Positions 23,424 to 31,857 are shown, counted from the first letter of the stretch. The stretch is 64,000 bases of DNA from Sporomusa ovata DSM 2662 (GCF_000445445.1 NZ_ASXP01000002.1:186001-250000), one strand, 5' to 3'. The notes: generated by a model not told the origin, from the letters alone. Numbers and translations are program-made.

Positions 23424-24770
23424 GTGATAAAATCAGCAGAAGAAATCGCCGCAAAGCGTTTTGAAATCATCAGTTCTTTGCTTGATGCGGCACTCGATCC
23501 GTCCTTACTCATTAGCAAGAAGAAAGAGGTTGCCTGGCATACTGGCAAATCGTATCGCACCATTGGGCGATGGCTAACGGCTTATCAAGCGGACGGTTTT
23601 GAGGGTTTGAAACCCAAGACAACCGTTCCCAAAACAGCTTTTGCACTGCCGGAAGGTTATGCAGATATTGTTGAGGCTGCGATTACGCTTCGGCGGGAAT
23701 GTCCGTCCCGGAGTGTGCGGGACATCATCCAAATCCTTGAGCTTGAAGGCGTTGTTCCAAAGGATACCATTAGCCGCAGCACCTTGCAGCGTCATTTGCA
23801 AAAAGCAGGATTTGGTATGCGGCAAATTCGTATGTATTCCAAAACAAGCCCGGCAGCTCGCCGTTTTGCCAAGCCGCATCGCGGTATGCTTTACCAAGGG
23901 GATATCAAGTATGGACCATATTTGCCAATTGGCAAGGATGATGCCAAAAAGCAGGTTTACCTTGCTGCTTGGATTGACGATGCCACACGTTTCATTGTTA
24001 GTGCGAAGTTCTATGAAAACCAGAAGCTCGACATCATTGAAGATACGCTCAGAGACGCCATCTTAACACACGGATTGCCGGATGCTGTCTATGTGGATAA
24101 TGGTAAACAATATCGCAGCAACTGGCTGACCAAGGCATGCGCAAAACTTGGCATTAAGCTTCTTCATGCGCGGCCGTACCATCCCGAAGGGAAAGGTAAA
24201 ATTGAAAGGTTCAATCGCCGCTTGGATTCTTTTCTTGCTGAGGCTTCCTTACAAAAACCGCAAAGCCTGGAAGAACTCAATCATTACCTTGATTTGTGGA
24301 TACAGGAAAAGTACCATAAGGATCCACATGCCGGACTTGACGGAGTATCACCGGAAATTGCTTACCTAACCGATAAAAAGGCGCTTAGATTTCCAGACAT
24401 CGAAGCTTGCCGTGAGGCATTTTTGCATACGGAGGAACGTGAGGTAGACAAAACCGGCTGTATCAGCTTCAATGGCAGTAAATATGAAGTGAGCATGAAA
24501 CTGATTGGCCGCAAGGTCGAAGTCCTCTATGATCCTACCTGGCAGGACGAATTAGAAATTCATCATACCGATTTTCCCGCGTTTAAAGCCAAACGGCTGC
24601 AAATTGGAGAAAACTGCCGGCAAGTGGAATTGTTTCCTGAAACACTAGAAAAGGTAACCGCCCAGAGTTCACGCATGCTGGAGGGATTAAAAAACAAATC
24701 AGTACAGCCTAAAGCCACCATTGCGACAAGCTTTAGCAGCATGGCAAAGGGACTAACGCCAAATGTATAA
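23424..24770 (+). CDS. DDE-type transposase/integrase
   Basis: 448 residues. N-terminal helix-turn-helix region (VAWHTGKSYRTIGRWLTAYQADGFEGL), a rve RNase-H fold (YQGDIKYGPYL ... AVYVDNGKQYRS ... HPEGKGKIERFNR carrying the D, D, E triad), then a Mu-type beta-barrel C-terminal domain. GTG at 23424 is 9 bases from GGAG; a TTG at 23415 would be too close. The stop overlaps the ATPase start by 8 bases. Confidence 0.92.
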   Translation: MIKSAEEIAAKRFEIISSLLDAALDPSLLISKKKEVAWHTGKSYRTIGRWLTAYQADGFEGLKPKTTVPKTAFALPEGYADIVEAAITLRRECPSRSVRDIIQILELEGVVPKDTISRSTLQRHLQKAGFGMRQIRMYSKTSPAARRFAKPHRGMLYQGDIKYGPYLPIGKDDAKKQVYLAAWIDDATRFIVSAKFYENQKLDIIEDTLRDAILTHGLPDAVYVDNGKQYRSNWLTKACAKLGIKLLHARPYHPEGKGKIERFNRRLDSFLAEASLQKPQSLEELNHYLDLWIQEKYHKDPHAGLDGVSPEIAYLTDKKALRFPDIEACREAFLHTEEREVDKTGCISFNGSKYEVSMKLIGRKVEVLYDPTWQDELEIHHTDFPAFKAKRLQIGENCRQVELFPETLEKVTAQSSRMLEGLKNKSVQPKATIATSFSSMAKGLTPNV

Positions 24771-25563
24771 AGCATTCTTTTCCATGAAGCATACGCCCTT
24801 TACCAACAGCATTCCGGTAGACAGCCTATATATGTCAGATGCTGTGAATGAAAGCCTTGGCAGGCTTTGTTACGCTGCGGAAAATCAACTGTTTGCCGTG
24901 GTTACTGCCGAGGTTGGATGTGGAAAAACAACGCTGATCCGAAGGCTTTCGAAAAGCTTGGACCCGGAAGAATATCTTGTGCTCTATCTTTCTGATTCAC
25001 AGCTGACACCGCGCTGGTTTTATAACGGACTTCTACAGCAGCTTGGCGCCGAGGGAAAATTCTATCGTGGTGACGCGAAACTTAGCCTGCATCGACAGCT
25101 TGAATACATGCGTGAGGTCAAGCACAAGAAAGTTCTCACCATCGTGGATGAGGCACATCTTTTAAAACGTGAAACCCTGGAAGAAATCCGGTTCATGTTA
25201 AATTACCAAATGGATTCGCAAAATCCAATGGCGCTTATCCTCGCAGGTCAGAATGAATTGTGGGATAAGCTGAATCTACAGGTTTATGCCGCTGTTCGCC
25301 AAAGAATCGATTTAAAATGCAATCTGCCGTTCCTTGATCGTTCGCAAACAGAAGGCTACATCAAAGCGCATCTTGTTTATGCCGATGGGCAGCAGGACAT
25401 CTTTACAGATAAAGCCATTGATGAAATCTACAAATATTCATCCGGCGCGTTTCGTGCCGTTAACAAAGTCTGTATGCACAGCTTACTGAGTGCGGCGCAA
25501 CGAAACAAAAAGCTTATTGATGAGCATTTGATTCATCTCGTCATTGAGAGTGAACTTCCATAA
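24763..25563 (+). CDS. ExeA/TniB-like AAA ATPase of the transposon
   Basis: 266 residues. Walker A VTAEVGCGKTTLIRRL (about 45-60), Walker B VLTIVDEAHLL (about 125-135), sensor region LILAGQNELWD, and a C-terminal AAA lid (YSSGAFRAVNKVCMHSLL). Such ATPases choose targets and activate the DDE partner, like MuB or TnsC. Overlaps the transposase gene by 8 bases. Confidence 0.92.
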   Translation: MYKAFFSMKHTPFTNSIPVDSLYMSDAVNESLGRLCYAAENQLFAVVTAEVGCGKTTLIRRLSKSLDPEEYLVLYLSDSQLTPRWFYNGLLQQLGAEGKFYRGDAKLSLHRQLEYMREVKHKKVLTIVDEAHLLKRETLEEIRFMLNYQMDSQNPMALILAGQNELWDKLNLQVYAAVRQRIDLKCNLPFLDRSQTEGYIKAHLVYADGQQDIFTDKAIDEIYKYSSGAFRAVNKVCMHSLLSAAQRNKKLIDEHLIHLVIESELP

Positions 25564-25612
25564 CGACCTAAAAATTGGTATCTGCCGAGAGATGCCAATT
25601 TTTAGATCGTTA
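25561..25612. repeat. Inverted repeat after the ATPase gene
   Basis: Arms of 18 bases (25561-25578, 25595-25612; core CTAAAAATTGG) with one mismatch around a 16-base loop. No T-run follows. Possibly an internal transposon signal. Confidence 0.45.
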
Positions 25613-25756
25613 TGCGGCAAAAATGCCGGGCAGATTTTGGCACATGTCGCGAGCAAGGCAAGGACAAAAATAGCGAGCAGCTACAAGAAAGATGTCACGG
25701 AGGCACTTATAAGCAAGCTTGAAAACGGCATCTATACCCATAGGGCGATAAGCTAA
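25592..25756 (+). CDS. Possible 54-aa transposon-associated peptide
   Basis: MPIFRSLCGKNAGQILAHVA followed by a basic helical stretch (SKARTKIASSYKKDVTEALI). It starts inside the inverted repeat, GAGAG upstream. Codon use resembles the transposon genes. Not recognised; may be chance. Confidence 0.35.
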   Translation: MPIFRSLCGKNAGQILAHVASKARTKIASSYKKDVTEALISKLENGIYTHRAIS

Positions 25757-25763
25757 TAGCAAA

Positions 25764-25798
25764 AGTGCCACTGGCGCATACCAGTGACACTTTTTTTC
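25764..25798 (+). terminator. Terminator at the transposon right side
   Basis: AGTGCCACTGG (25764-25774) pairs with CCAGTGACACT (25781-25791), followed by seven T. Confidence 0.8.
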
Positions 25799-25844
25799 TA
25801 CATATAATTCTTCAAATGAGCTAACCTAGCACTCAGGGGGGAGC

Positions 25845-26232
25845 GTGCCTAAGAGGGCAACTGCCGTACTACATGAATATGTAATCTACAAATACTTAAT
25901 GCATCGACAAGGAAATGGTTCACTTCGGCTCCGACAGATATTAAACAATGGAAAAATTTTAGGCAAACAGCCTTGGTTGAAAGTAACTGAGTTGCAACCA
26001 ATTACTGATACTCGGTTCCCTGATATTTCTGGAATACGCTTCAGGGGGGAAACGAACACCCGACCTGCGGAGATAAATTTTTATCCGTCTCAATTTTCAC
26101 CTTTTAGAAAAATACAAGACAGACTTTGAAAATTCAAGCAAAGTTTTGGATGTATTATTGTACTTAAAGTGCCTGCACCTATCAGAACTACTTCTGATAC
26201 CTACTCTTGAAACAAAGAAATTACTCGTTTAA
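25845..26232 (+). pseudogene. Frameshifted remnant of an unrecognised gene
   Basis: A GTG-initiated frame with GGGGGGAGC upstream (MPKRATAVLHEYVIYKYLMH ... DTRFPDISGIRFRGETNTRP) runs to 26129. The protein-like sequence seems to continue in the +1 frame from about 26090 (FHLLEKYKTDFENSSKVLDV ... LETKKLLV) to 26232. Residues around RFPDISGIRF and RPAEI look like a nuclease-type core, but I cannot name the family. Confidence 0.4.
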
Positions 26233-26318
26233 AAATCATCCATTTTTCTCTTCCTACGCTCGCAAGAAAGCGCCATAGCATACAAATAGCATACAAAACT
26301 ATAAAAAAGCACACAAAA

Positions 26319-26352
26319 ACGGCAAGGCTGGAACTCTCCAAAGCCTTGCCGT
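26319..26352. repeat. Family-I hairpin (copy 4) beside tRNA-Arg
   Basis: AACGGCAAGGCT pairs with AGCCTTGCCGTT just downstream of the tRNA. It is probably the tRNA terminator and the ancestral copy of the attachment-site repeats. Confidence 0.7.
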
Positions 26353-26365
26353 TGTAGTATTTAGA

Positions 26366-26444
26366 TGGTGCGCCCGGAGGGACTCGAACCCCCGCGAGAC
26401 GCGGTTTAGGAAACCACCGCTCTATCCACCTGAGCTACGGGCGC
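26366..26444 (-). tRNA. tRNA-Arg (anticodon CCT)
   Basis: Cloverleaf on the minus strand: acceptor GCGCCCG/CGGGCGC, D-arm GCTCAGGTGGATAGAGC, anticodon arm GTGGT-TTCCTAA-ACCGC with CCT, T-arm GGGGG-TTCGAGT-CCCTC, discriminator A, and an encoded CCA. The tRNA decodes AGG. Promoter-like TTGATT-17-TATGAT lies about 50 bases upstream. Confidence 0.95.
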
Positions 26445-26499
26445 ACATGTTACAAACTATTGATTTATCTGTATTTTAGCCATAAAGTTTACCTATCTT

Positions 26500-26528
26500 A
26501 TCATAGCCTATTTTTGTTAAAAAATCAA
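26500..26528 (-). promoter_or_regulatory. Promoter of tRNA-Arg
   Basis: Minus-strand TTGATT (26523-26528), 17-base spacer, TATGAT (26500-26505). The rest of the 26445-26833 gap holds no gene I can support. Confidence 0.5.
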
Positions 26529-26833
26529 CTTTAAGCACGAATGGAATTCAAATGGAATTTCAAACGGTATCATTTGAGTAACGGCAAATCGGCATAACTG
26601 GCAGGTTCGGCATCAGTTGAGATGCGAATTTTAGTATAACATTTTAGGTATGGCATGTCAATTGTAAGGTAGTGGGAATAACAACAGCAATATACTAATA
26701 CCTTTTCCAAAATAATTCTCATCACCTATCATTATTCGAAGAATAACTATATCATCAGTTGTTTCCTCGTTGAATTGTAATCAGATATTACTCTATTCCA
26801 AATCAATGCTTATTAACCTTGCTGTCAATGATT

Positions 26834-27319
26834 TCACACTTGTAATTTGTATAATGCCACTTTCCTACCTTCAATACTTGACAGTTCTTCACCCAAATAA
26901 TCAGCTTTTATTTTGTCATAAAACCCCTTAGCATTTGGGTCAACAAAAATATTAACTTTATCAACATTTATTTCTTTACACTTTTCTTTAAGAAAAGCAA
27001 CTAAATTTGAACCGATTCCTGCACCTATATGCTCTGGCAGAATGAAGATATGCTCCAGCCAAAAACCCTTATTTACAAAGACCCTTCCTGCCCAAAAATC
27101 TTCCTTTACTTCAACTAAAGAAAAATATCCTATAGCCTGACCGTCCATTTCCGCCACATACACAATATTATTGGTTATGTATGTTGGAGTAATCGTTAAT
27201 TCATCTTTCCATATCTCAAAGTATTTCTCTGGATAATTCCAGTATCGTTTGGATGCAAATGAAATTCGCGTTAATGTTTCACTATCATTAATAGTCGCAG
27301 ATCTAATTATTACGTTCAT
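26834..27319 (-). CDS. GNAT-family N-acetyltransferase
   Basis: 161 residues: MNVIIRSATINDSETLTRIS start, central FWLEHIFILPEHIGAGIGSNL, the acetyl-CoA pyrophosphate loop. Start at 27319 follows a perfect GGAGG; upstream in-frame starts would contain it. Substrate unknown. First of a group of small AT-rich transfer-type genes. Confidence 0.88.
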   Translation of the reverse strand: MNVIIRSATINDSETLTRISFASKRYWNYPEKYFEIWKDELTITPTYITNNIVYVAEMDGQAIGYFSLVEVKEDFWAGRVFVNKGFWLEHIFILPEHIGAGIGSNLVAFLKEKCKEINVDKVNIFVDPNAKGFYDKIKADYLGEELSSIEGRKVALYKLQV

Positions 27320-27479
27320 CTTATATCCTCCAAATAAATGAATTGCCTTACGTACTTTTCTCCATTCTTTTAGTCGCCTAAGCAATGCATCTCCTTCTTG
27401 CTAGGCCATGCGGCTACTTCCTCGAAATTTCATTGTTTTAAAGCATCCACTTTCGGAAACTTCACATTTTTCATGTATA

Positions 27480-28108
27480 TTATAGGGTATCCAGATAATT
27501 TTGTAATTTCGAAAAATAAATACCGACATGTATACCGTCCACGAATGCATGATGCACTTGTACAGAAAACGGTAATAAGACTTTATTATTGTCTGAAAAA
27601 TATTTACCCCAAGAAATTCTTGGTACAGAATCATTTTTGTTTAATGAAATAGTATGTGACAAATGCGTAAAAGATACCCAGGGGATACAAGTTATGTATA
27701 TTAAGTCATCTCTTCCGGCAACGTCCTTTAAGTTGAAATATTCGCTTTGATTTTTAGCCTTTTCCTCAGCATATTCAGCAAATGTAAAAATATTATCGTT
27801 CATTTCCGCTGTGATGAATTTGAATAAATCATCTTCATCCGCATTTATATAAGTGAATGAAGGATGAAGTTTATCATGTAAAATGACTTGATTCTCTCTA
27901 ATTCTATATCGAAAATTAATTACCTCATTTGCAATATGAGTAGAAGCATAAATCATTGTATAATTAAACGAAATCTTCTTCGCTTTTACAAAGGTTAGAA
28001 AATTGGTTACATCAATATTGGCACAAATATTATATTGAGGATAATCCATCCTACGAAAAAAGTTAATATGTTCTTTCGTTTCCAGTTATCTAAGTCTATG
28101 TATTCCAA
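27480..28108 (-). pseudogene. Chloramphenicol acetyltransferase-like gene, frameshifted
   Basis: The main frame (from 28049, MDYPQYNICANIDVTNF) carries the CAT core and the catalytic motif VQVHHAFVDGIHVG near the C-terminus. The missing N-terminus lies in another frame: from a TTG at 28108 after GGGGGGAG it reads (M)EYIDLDNWKRK and would continue EHINFFRR if one A were added to the run at 28073-28078. So a one-base deletion separates about 10 residues. Either the gene is inactive, or this is a homopolymer sequencing error. Confidence 0.75.
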
Positions 28109-28187
28109 ATTTCTCCCCCCAGATTATTATATCATTCTCTAATTTCGATGATACTTACGACTATAAGCTATACTTAATTTACCCTTC

Positions 28188-28731
28188 TTATAATCTAACC
28201 AAAATTTCTCGCAATTCAGGTATAAATTTATATAGTTCGTCTAATTTGAATCTATCATGTGATAAATTTCTATAAATTTGATTCACTTCTTCTTTGTTGT
28301 TATTAACCTTCCATAAAGATTGTAAGTATAGTGCCAATCCATAGGCTGTGTTAAAATTAAGTCCGTTTTCAATTGCCAGATTAAATAGCCTTAAACTATC
28401 GTTAAATCTTTCAATCCTATTTAACGTACATGCCAAATTATGAATTGAAACAAGCATTGATTGTTTCGAGTCCCGCGAAGTATTTATACAATCCCAACTT
28501 CCTAGCAATGTCATTTCTTGCAAATTAGGCTTATCACTTTTGAAAAGTGGAATTACGTTACCTGAAATAAGGCTATTGACGCATTACGGCATAAATATCA
28601 GATAAATTCCAATATACCCATCCTTTGTCATCAATACACATGGATTCAGAATTTTTAACTTCTTCTAACAATTTAATTTGACTAGTAGAATCATTTTTAC
28701 TTAATTTATTGAATTCCGAATAGATACTCAT
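28188..28731 (-). pseudogene. TPR-like gene with a frameshift
   Basis: An ATG at 28731 with GGGAGG upstream opens MSIYSEFNKLSKNDSTSQIK ... WNLSDIYAVMRQ and stops at 28576. One base out of frame the protein continues NSLISGNVIPLFKSDKPNLQ into the 111-residue C-terminal part (SMLVSIHNLACTLNRIERFN, a helical-repeat pattern). One extra base near 28578 explains the break. Helical repeats suggest a TPR-type protein; function unknown. Confidence 0.65.
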
Positions 28732-28840
28732 AAAAAGCCTCCCATTCATTAATACTAAAGTAATTATAATAAATGTAATAAAAATTACAATAATTGTATT
28801 TTTATTACATTATAAGTCCGATGACGAAGTATGTTGCTTA

Positions 28841-29464
28841 CTAATCCCCTCTACCTAACACAATCGGCTGTCTAATGATAGTTTTCCAGTTTTTCGGGTC
28901 GCCACGTCTGGTATCACTAAGGTAAATTTCATGGTGCGTTCCGTTCATTTGATAGCCATTGTCTGTAATAAAAGTATGTAGTCTCTCAACCGTTGGACCT
29001 TCTTCCGAAAAAGGTCCGATATGTAGGACCTGAGCTGCCATCCCCTCATCATAGGTATTAAAACGTATTTTATCTAAGACAGATAATCCTTTGTCTTGAC
29101 GAACTTTTTCTATCGCAGTAGTTAATAGTGCTGAAGTGATATATTTGGGTTGCATAATCATAAGCGTCCATTTCCAATTTTCTTTATTCTCACTGCTAAA
29201 ATTGTTCATATCATCACTCCACCATAGCCCTTCCAATGGCATCACTCCATAATCGATTTCTAATGTTTTCTTAACCATGAACTTTAATGTATAAGATACG
29301 CTAAACAATGCTTCGACAGCGTTTTGAAATTCAATGGAATTGTTGGGATTTCCGCTCCCATCAATCATCAAATATTGCAGAGGTGGGACTGTTACTATCG
29401 AAAGCTTTTTTGCTGACGCCTTATACAACTCTTTCCATTCTTTTTTATAGTCAACCTTATCCAT
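28841..29464 (-). CDS. GyrI-like small-molecule-binding protein
   Basis: 207 residues: VDYKKEWKELYKASAKKLSI, then VPPLQYLMIDGSGNPN and the C-terminal HHEIYLSDTRRGDPKNWKTI, matching the long GyrI-like family whose fold binds drugs or other ligands. The start at 29464 is preceded by GGAGAGG. It lies in a region with other resistance-type genes, so drug binding is plausible but unproven. Confidence 0.85.
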   Translation of the reverse strand: MDKVDYKKEWKELYKASAKKLSIVTVPPLQYLMIDGSGNPNNSIEFQNAVEALFSVSYTLKFMVKKTLEIDYGVMPLEGLWWSDDMNNFSSENKENWKWTLMIMQPKYITSALLTTAIEKVRQDKGLSVLDKIRFNTYDEGMAAQVLHIGPFSEEGPTVERLHTFITDNGYQMNGTHHEIYLSDTRRGDPKNWKTIIRQPIVLGRGD

Positions 29465-29529
29465 AAATACTTTCCTCTCCTTCAAAATTTTATAGTTTTG
29501 GTTATACTACTTGGCTACGGCGTGTCAAG

Positions 29530-29670
29530 TTAAAACATAACCATACCACCGTCAACGTTAAGTACTTGTCCAGTAATATACTTTGCTTTTACAGATGCTA
29601 AAAATAGCACAGCATCAGCAACATCCTCAGGTTTGCCGAAAATACCCATTGGAATTAAATTCGATGACAT
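29530..29670 (-). pseudogene. C-terminal fragment of an SDR oxidoreductase
   Basis: Encodes IPMGIFGKPEDVADAVLFLA then ITGQVLNVDGGMVMF, the last ~40 residues of FabG-type short-chain dehydrogenases. The Rossmann fold and active site are missing, so it is a deletion remnant. Confidence 0.75.
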
Positions 29671-29759
29671 TTAATTACACCATCAATGACCGACTTGATT
29701 TGCATCGTATGAATAGTTTCTGCATCTTTCAATTCCGCTTTAATTAGAAATAAATTCAT
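29655..29759 (-). pseudogene. N-terminal fragment of a GNAT acetyltransferase
   Basis: A perfect AAGGAGG precedes an ATG that opens MNLFLIKAELKDAETIHTMQ, a typical GNAT start, which then runs into unrelated sequence and stops after 34 codons. A deletion seems to have joined it to the SDR fragment. Confidence 0.6.
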
Positions 29760-29773
29760 TAGATTATTCCTCC

Positions 29774-29980
29774 TTAAAAGAAGTGTTCTTCATCATCAAA
29801 AAATTTGCCTCCCTGCTGCCTGAATAATAAAAATTCTTCCAATACCTCCTCAAATCTTTGGCTAGTGTCTGTTGTATCTTTTCCCTCTTTATCCAGCCGG
29901 TCAAGTTCTTGAGATAGTTCCCAAATTTCATCATATAACTTCGTCTCTTGTTTCTTAAAATCCAGGTATCTGCTATTCAT
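29774..29980 (-). CDS. Small coiled-coil hypothetical protein
   Basis: 68 residues, highly charged, helical (KKQETKLYDEIWELSQELDRLDKE), with an acidic aromatic tail (GGKFFDDEEHFF). AGGAGGGG lies about 13 bases before the ATG. No family recognised. Confidence 0.5.
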   Translation of the reverse strand: MNSRYLDFKKQETKLYDEIWELSQELDRLDKEGKDTTDTSQRFEEVLEEFLLFRQQGGKFFDDEEHFF

Positions 29981-30022
29981 AAGTCAGCCACCCCTCCTTA
30001 TTTTATCTGGAGGCTTCTATGC

Positions 30023-30061
30023 CCTCCTGTAATCACCCATGAATGGGAATTTTACAGGAGG
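30023..30061. repeat. Perfect nested hairpin containing an AGGAGG site
   Basis: CCTCCTGTAA and TTACAGGAGG arms with a second stem CCCAT/ATGGG inside. The right arm is a consensus ribosome site followed by AAATT; in RNA form it would be sequestered. The frame downstream is short, so no target gene is clear. Confidence 0.5.
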
Positions 30062-30278
30062 AAATTAAAAAGGATCACATATGCAGGATTATTTCTACCC
30101 TACACATGCGATCCAAATCGATTATTACAACAGTATCAAGATACAGACGTAGCCCAAATAACAGAACCCATCAGCGTGTCCTGCTAAACCTGTATCAAGA
30201 TATGAACCATCGAATATTGCATGCAGTCGCACAGCCATCTGCCTTGCGCGCCAATCATTACACCCCGATTGTCAAAAC

Positions 30279-30307
30279 TTGTAATTCAGCTAGCAACCGG
30301 GTATAAT
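30279..30307 (+). promoter_or_regulatory. Promoter of a cloverleaf-shaped small RNA
   Basis: TTGTAA (30279-30284), exactly 17 bases, TATAAT (30302-30307). The predicted start (about 30314) is the first base of the RNA's closing stem. Confidence 0.6.
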
Positions 30308-30313
30308 AAGATT

Positions 30314-30412
30314 GTCGTCGTTGGACAGTTCGCTGTTACGTGTAGGTGTCAGTGCACCTGCTCGTGCCTATAGGTGCTCCAACACCTATGGGACACGGCG
30401 ACTTTACTTTTT
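30314..30412 (+). ncRNA. Novel small RNA candidate, three-hairpin fold
   Basis: An 8-base closing stem (GTCGTCGT with ACGGCGAC) encloses three hairpins: ACAG-TTCG-CTGT, AGGTG-TCAGTG-CACCT, and CCTATAGGTG-CTCCAA-CACCTATGGG. TTTACTTTTT follows the closing stem. Promoter, fold and tail line up exactly. It resembles a tRNA outline but has no tRNA features. I know no family with this sequence. It lies among gene debris and an IS200/IS605 remnant. Confidence 0.6.
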
Positions 30413-30603
30413 AATTTCCACCTATTACTAATATTAGTACTCTTTTACATGAATTGCAAGTGTATGAAGGTAAAAAGTAAAAAATCTTCCCTCTGACTTG
30501 AATAGTTTTAATCCTATTCTGGCCATTTAGGAAGATTCTCCACTATTTATAAAAAATTTTCCACATCGTCTAATTAAAAAAACTCGAACCTTAGAATCCC
30601 CAA

Positions 30604-30725
30604 TTAGATATCAAGTACGGCATGATATCCCTGATAAATTGCTGTCGTTATAGTAGAGGGAGATACACAATCACCAATCGTTATAACATACGGCGCACAA
30701 TCAATTAACTCTTCTACTACATTTC
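30604..30725 (-). pseudogene. C-terminal fragment of an FAD/NADH oxidoreductase
   Basis: Reads VVEELIDCAPYVITIGDCVS then TTAIYQGYHAVLDI and stops. This matches the C-terminus of old-yellow-enzyme/enoate-reductase-type flavoproteins, where GDC and the Ala-Ile-x-x-G-Y/F-H motif bind FAD. The rest of the gene is missing. Confidence 0.6.
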
Positions 30726-31024
30726 TTCTTGCTCGCTACTGATTCTATATCGGTTTGATACTCAACCAATATGGCAATATAATATTTGCCTGTAGGTGTT
30801 TTGCTTATGGTTGCGGACTTTATGACTGCATCCTTCGGCAATTGACGGTGAAGCTTAATCTGTACATCTTTCAATTTCGGCAATCGGATTGTTTTGCTAT
30901 CAATGAACCGAATTGTACTGCCTTGATTATTTGTGGTATAGGATTTTTTGTCATGGTGCTTGCTTTTGAATTTTGGGAAACCTGTTGACTTATCACGAAA
31001 GAAATTCTTATAGGCGGTTTGCAA
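30722..31024 (-). pseudogene. TnpB fragment of an IS200/IS605-type element
   Basis: Encodes LQTAYKNFFRDKSTGFPKFK, KKSYTTNNQG and KTPTGKYYIAILVEYQ, the N-terminal third of TnpB (OrfB). Both the beginning and the RuvC nuclease part are missing; the frame runs into an oxidoreductase fragment. A remnant only. Confidence 0.8.
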
Positions 31025-31085
31025 GTTGAGTTGAGCTACTGATTATATCATGGCCAGATTTTTGAGACAAGAAGAAAACGAAGAG

Positions 31086-31150
31086 CGGCAATTCATCCCC
31101 TACCTTCGCTCTCGCTACCGCGACTAAGAGGTAGGGGACTTCTTGCCGCA
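31086..31150 (-). repeat. IS200/IS605-type end hairpin
   Basis: Arms GCGGCAA...CCCCTACC (31086-31105) and GGTAGGGG...TTGCCGC (31131-31150). On the minus strand it reads GCGGCAAGAAGTCCCCTACC ..., like the 3' end region of TnpB elements. It lies upstream of the tnpB fragment, so the element is rearranged. Confidence 0.5.
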
Positions 31151-31242
31151 CGAGGTTAAATATCTGTTTCAAATTTTCTTGAGCAAGTTCATAGCTTAAG
31201 CTCACTCTTTTTGCACCTTTCATTTTATCTGTCACCCCTAAT

Positions 31243-31647
31243 TCAAAAATTATAAATCATCTGAATAAGTTCGACAAAATGCAGTTTAAAAGTACTAAAA
31301 AGTACACCGGAAACCATTGGTATTAACCATATTAGCCATACGAAAATACTTAACTTATGAAAATTAGCTTTTAAATAGTCATTCTCTGAGTGTAATACCC
31401 ATGTTGCCCATATTGTATGAATAAACATAAGCAGGATAGCAAACATTCCTGTCAAGCCATGAAAATCAGCCTGAAATCTCCCTGCAATCTGGCTCATTGC
31501 AGTAGTACCGATACTATCAAATACTAGTCCTAACCAAAAAACTACTACGTGCCACCAATTCAAATTGTTTTGTGCCTTTTCTGCTAATACAGCTAAAGTA
31601 TAAAAAAGGCCGGCTAAGCTAATAAAACCAATGGCAATAATCATCAT
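31243..31647 (-). CDS. HsmA/TIGR03987-like membrane protein
   Basis: 134 residues, four membrane helices. Motifs LNWWHVVVFWLGLVFDSIGTT, FHGLTGMFAILLMFIHTIWA and the short loops fit this small family. The ATG pair at 31647/31644 is spaced from GGAGG, while the longer TTG start overlaps it. Function not established. Confidence 0.75.
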   Translation of the reverse strand: MMIIAIGFISLAGLFYTLAVLAEKAQNNLNWWHVVVFWLGLVFDSIGTTAMSQIAGRFQADFHGLTGMFAILLMFIHTIWATWVLHSENDYLKANFHKLSIFVWLIWLIPMVSGVLFSTFKLHFVELIQMIYNF

Positions 31648-31857
31648 ATATACTGCATCCTCCAATTAACCGTGTCTTGCTATATCATATCACAAATAAT
31701 CCACTTCACCACAATAAACTCTAGCCTTCTGTTAACAAAACATGAAACCTTTAGAAAGACAGAGGGAATTGACGTTTTATGGAGAAATCAGCAAATGTAA
31801 GGGTATCTCAGGCCAAAGTCTGCCTTGAAATCATTAAAACGATAGGAGGAATCACAG

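Larger units (their letters stand above)
22860..25800 (+). mobile_element. DDE integrase / AAA ATPase transposon
   Basis: Three co-oriented genes form a recognisable unit: a Cys-rich DUF6431-type protein, a rve-type DDE transposase with Mu-like C-domain, and an ExeA/TniB-type ATPase. GC content is higher than in the flanking AIPR gene. The right side ends in a strong hairpin terminator. Limits are approximate; terminal repeats and target duplication were not resolved. Confidence 0.8.

Noticed and set aside
30043..30306. Overlapping plus-strand frames after the AGGAGG hairpin
   Set aside because: The frames have no family resemblance, run into the small-RNA promoter and do not start at a sensible distance from the ribosome site.
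31008..31235. 75-aa minus-strand frame as a gene upstream of tnpB
   Set aside because: Its central part is the IS605-type hairpin in translation; no match to the TnpB N-terminus.
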